From NCBI GenBank assembly GCA_964610205.1, contig CAZSVI010000060.1:1-22246 (forward strand): a DNA stretch of 22,246 nucleotides, in the 5' to 3' direction. The translations under genes were made by a program, and so were the position numbers. The first letter of the stretch is position 1, and each line of letters opens with the position of its first letter. The DNA comes from CAZSVI01 sp964610205 (lineage in GTDB: Bacteria > Bacillota > Clostridia > DSM-8532). Shown here in pieces: positions 21,050 to 22,246 of this stretch. Below the pieces are notes generated by a model. That model had not been told where the DNA came from and ran no database searches. It saw only the letters and a list, made by a program, of their open reading frames with translations.

Positions 21050-21589
21050 ATGCAAATAGGTAGCAAGATTAAGCGAATGAGACTGGAGTATGGGCTGACA
21101 CAGGAAGAATTGGCCGATAGGTGTGAATTGACAAAGGGTTACATATCTCAGTTGGAAAGGGATTTAACTTCCCCCTCCATAGCTACACTGGAAGACATAT
21201 TAGGCTGTTTGGGAAGCAGCATCTCCGAATTTTTTAATGAACAAAAAACCGATCAGGTTGTTTTCAGGGCAAAGGATGTTTTTGTGAAGGAAGACAATGA
21301 AAAGGGATACCGAATTCAGTGGATTGTACCCAATGCTCAGAAAATGGACATGGAACCGATTATTCTGGATTTATATGAAACTGGAGAAACGTATGGAGAT
21401 AATCCTCATCAGGGAGAGGAATTCGGATATGTATTATCCGGTAGTATAGTCTTATGTCTTGGAAAAGAGCAGTACCGGGTGAAAAAAGGAGAGTGCTTTC
21501 ACTTTAAGACGAACCACATTCATAGTATAAAAAATAACGAAAAAAAGGCAGCACAGGTTCTTTGGATTTCAACGCCGCCTACTTTTTGA
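21050..21589 (+). CDS. XRE-cupin transcriptional regulator, PuuR-like
   Basis: ATG 21050 lies 9 bases after GGGGTG; a GTG at 21041 is in frame but less well placed. The 179 residues have a helix-turn-helix of the Cro/XRE type at about 4-58 (LTQEELADRCELTKGYISQL, then LTSPSIATLEDI), a linker, and a C-terminal cupin_2 domain at about 105-172 (NPHQGEEFGYVLSGSIVLCLG, YRVKKGECFHFKTNHIHSIKN) that may sense a small ligand. This architecture is that of PuuR-type regulators placed in front of polyamine uptake genes. The polyamine transporter ATPase gene starts 22 bases downstream, and two palindromes precede the gene, so autoregulated control of polyamine import is likely (inference). Confidence 0.9.
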   Translation: MQIGSKIKRMRLEYGLTQEELADRCELTKGYISQLERDLTSPSIATLEDILGCLGSSISEFFNEQKTDQVVFRAKDVFVKEDNEKGYRIQWIVPNAQKMDMEPIILDLYETGETYGDNPHQGEEFGYVLSGSIVLCLGKEQYRVKKGECFHFKTNHIHSIKNNEKKAAQVLWISTPPTF

Positions 21590-21611
21590 TGTACTTAATG
21601 GGGGGATTTAA

Positions 21612-22246
21612 TTGAGCAGAAGAATTATAGACCTTAAAAACCTGACAAAGAGTTATAATGGGATAATAGCCATTGATAATATCAGCCTGTTTATACGCGA
21701 AAATGAATTTATTACACTTTTAGGCCCCAGCGGATGCGGCAAAACAACAACCCTTCGTATGATCGGAGGCTTTGAAGATCCCGATTCAGGAGAGATTCTG
21801 TTTGAAGGAAAGAAAATCAACAGTCTTCCGCCTTATAAAAGGAATATAAATACCGTATTTCAGAGATATGCCCTCTTTACACATATGAATGTATATGAAA
21901 ATATTGCTTTTGGGTTAAGGATAAAAAAGGTTAGAGCGGATGCGATGGATCAAAGAATTAAAAGGATGCTGAAGCTTGTTGATATGGAAGGCTTTGAGTC
22001 GAGACATGTGGATTCACTTAGCGGAGGTCAGCAACAGCGTGTTGCGATAGCCCGTGCATTGGTGAATGAACCCAGGGTATTGCTGTTGGATGAACCTCTC
22101 GGCGCTTTGGATTTGAAACTTCGGAAGGAAATGCAGATTGAACTTATGAATATGCAAAAAAGTGTTGGAATTACTTTTATATATGTAACACACGACCAGG
22201 AAGAGGCGCTGACAATGTCGGACACGGTTGTTGTAATGAACAGGGG
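21612..22246 (+). CDS. potA: Spermidine/putrescine ABC transporter ATP-binding protein (3'-partial)
   Basis: TTG 21612 follows GGGGGGA by 5 bases; the frame is open to the window end (211 residues of an expected ~350). All ABC ATPase motifs seen so far are intact: Walker A GPSGCGKTTTLR, Q-loop VFQRYALF, signature LSGGQQQRVAIARAL, Walker B VLLLDEPLGALD, and H-loop YVTHDQEEAL. The start MSRRIIDLKNLTKSYNG, FQRYALFTHMNVYENIAFGL and the position behind an XRE-cupin regulator favour the PotA polyamine importer subfamily, though other CUT-like importers share the core. The C-terminal regulatory TOBE domain, which would confirm this, lies beyond the window. Confidence 0.88.
   Translation, partial: MSRRIIDLKNLTKSYNGIIAIDNISLFIRENEFITLLGPSGCGKTTTLRMIGGFEDPDSGEILFEGKKINSLPPYKRNINTVFQRYALFTHMNVYENIAFGLRIKKVRADAMDQRIKRMLKLVDMEGFESRHVDSLSGGQQQRVAIARALVNEPRVLLLDEPLGALDLKLRKEMQIELMNMQKSVGITFIYVTHDQEEALTMSDTVVVMNR

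Overview
This window reads as a chromosomal segment of a low-to-moderate GC Gram-positive anaerobe of the Clostridia, probably from the cellulolytic/Oscillospirales-type clostridia. The evidence is S-layer-homology (SLH) proteins, an EFR1-type flavodoxin/ferredoxin, a Na+-translocating decarboxylase beta subunit next to a DUF3842 gene, DUF5711, several TTG/GTG starts, and strong purine-rich ribosome binding sites with AT-rich extended -10 promoters. The genus call is inference; no rRNA or tRNA gene is present.

Bases 1-1600 are visibly more GC-rich than the rest. They hold the 3' part of a zincin-like metalloprotease-type gene and a zinc-ribbon membrane protein. Bases 1600-5400 are a gene graveyard: a Uma2 (DUF820) gene with an internal deletion and a frameshift, a flavodoxin cut off after about 49 residues, a DUF4386 membrane protein without its 5' part, a PadR regulator broken by an in-frame TAG, a frameshifted membrane-protein gene overlapping it, and the tail of a GNAT acetyltransferase. 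One gene in this stretch, an EFR1-type flavodoxin-ferredoxin, looks intact. Bases 5460-5716 form a self-contained tiny transcription unit (extended -10 promoter, RBS, 30-residue hydrophobic peptide, strong terminator).

Bases 5830-14185 are a cell-envelope block: CvpA-family membrane protein, a 988-residue exported protein with three N-terminal SLH motifs and a long beta-rich repeat region, a second exported protein with three C-terminal SLH motifs, an S41 carboxyl-terminal-processing protease with PDZ and peptidoglycan-binding domains, and a membrane-anchored DUF5711 protein. A two-gene sugar-phosphate operon follows: a PfkB-family 1-phosphofructokinase-type kinase and a mannose-6-phosphate isomerase. 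Next comes a separately promoted 70-residue HMA-fold protein lacking the metal-binding cysteines.

The most striking element is at 16802-16995. It is a complete yybP-ykoY-type (manganese) riboswitch with a near-consensus promoter. The 3' strand of its P1 helix is also the 5' arm of an intrinsic terminator ending in nine T, which predicts a ligand-ON transcription switch. It precedes genes for an OadB-like Na+ pump subunit and an OadG-like 45-residue membrane peptide, then DUF3842, nadD and yqeK, rather than a familiar manganese exporter. lepB (signal peptidase I) follows. The window ends with an autoregulated-looking unit: promoter, two copies of a 17-bp palindrome, an XRE-cupin regulator, and the start of a PotA-type polyamine ABC transporter ATPase that runs off the window.
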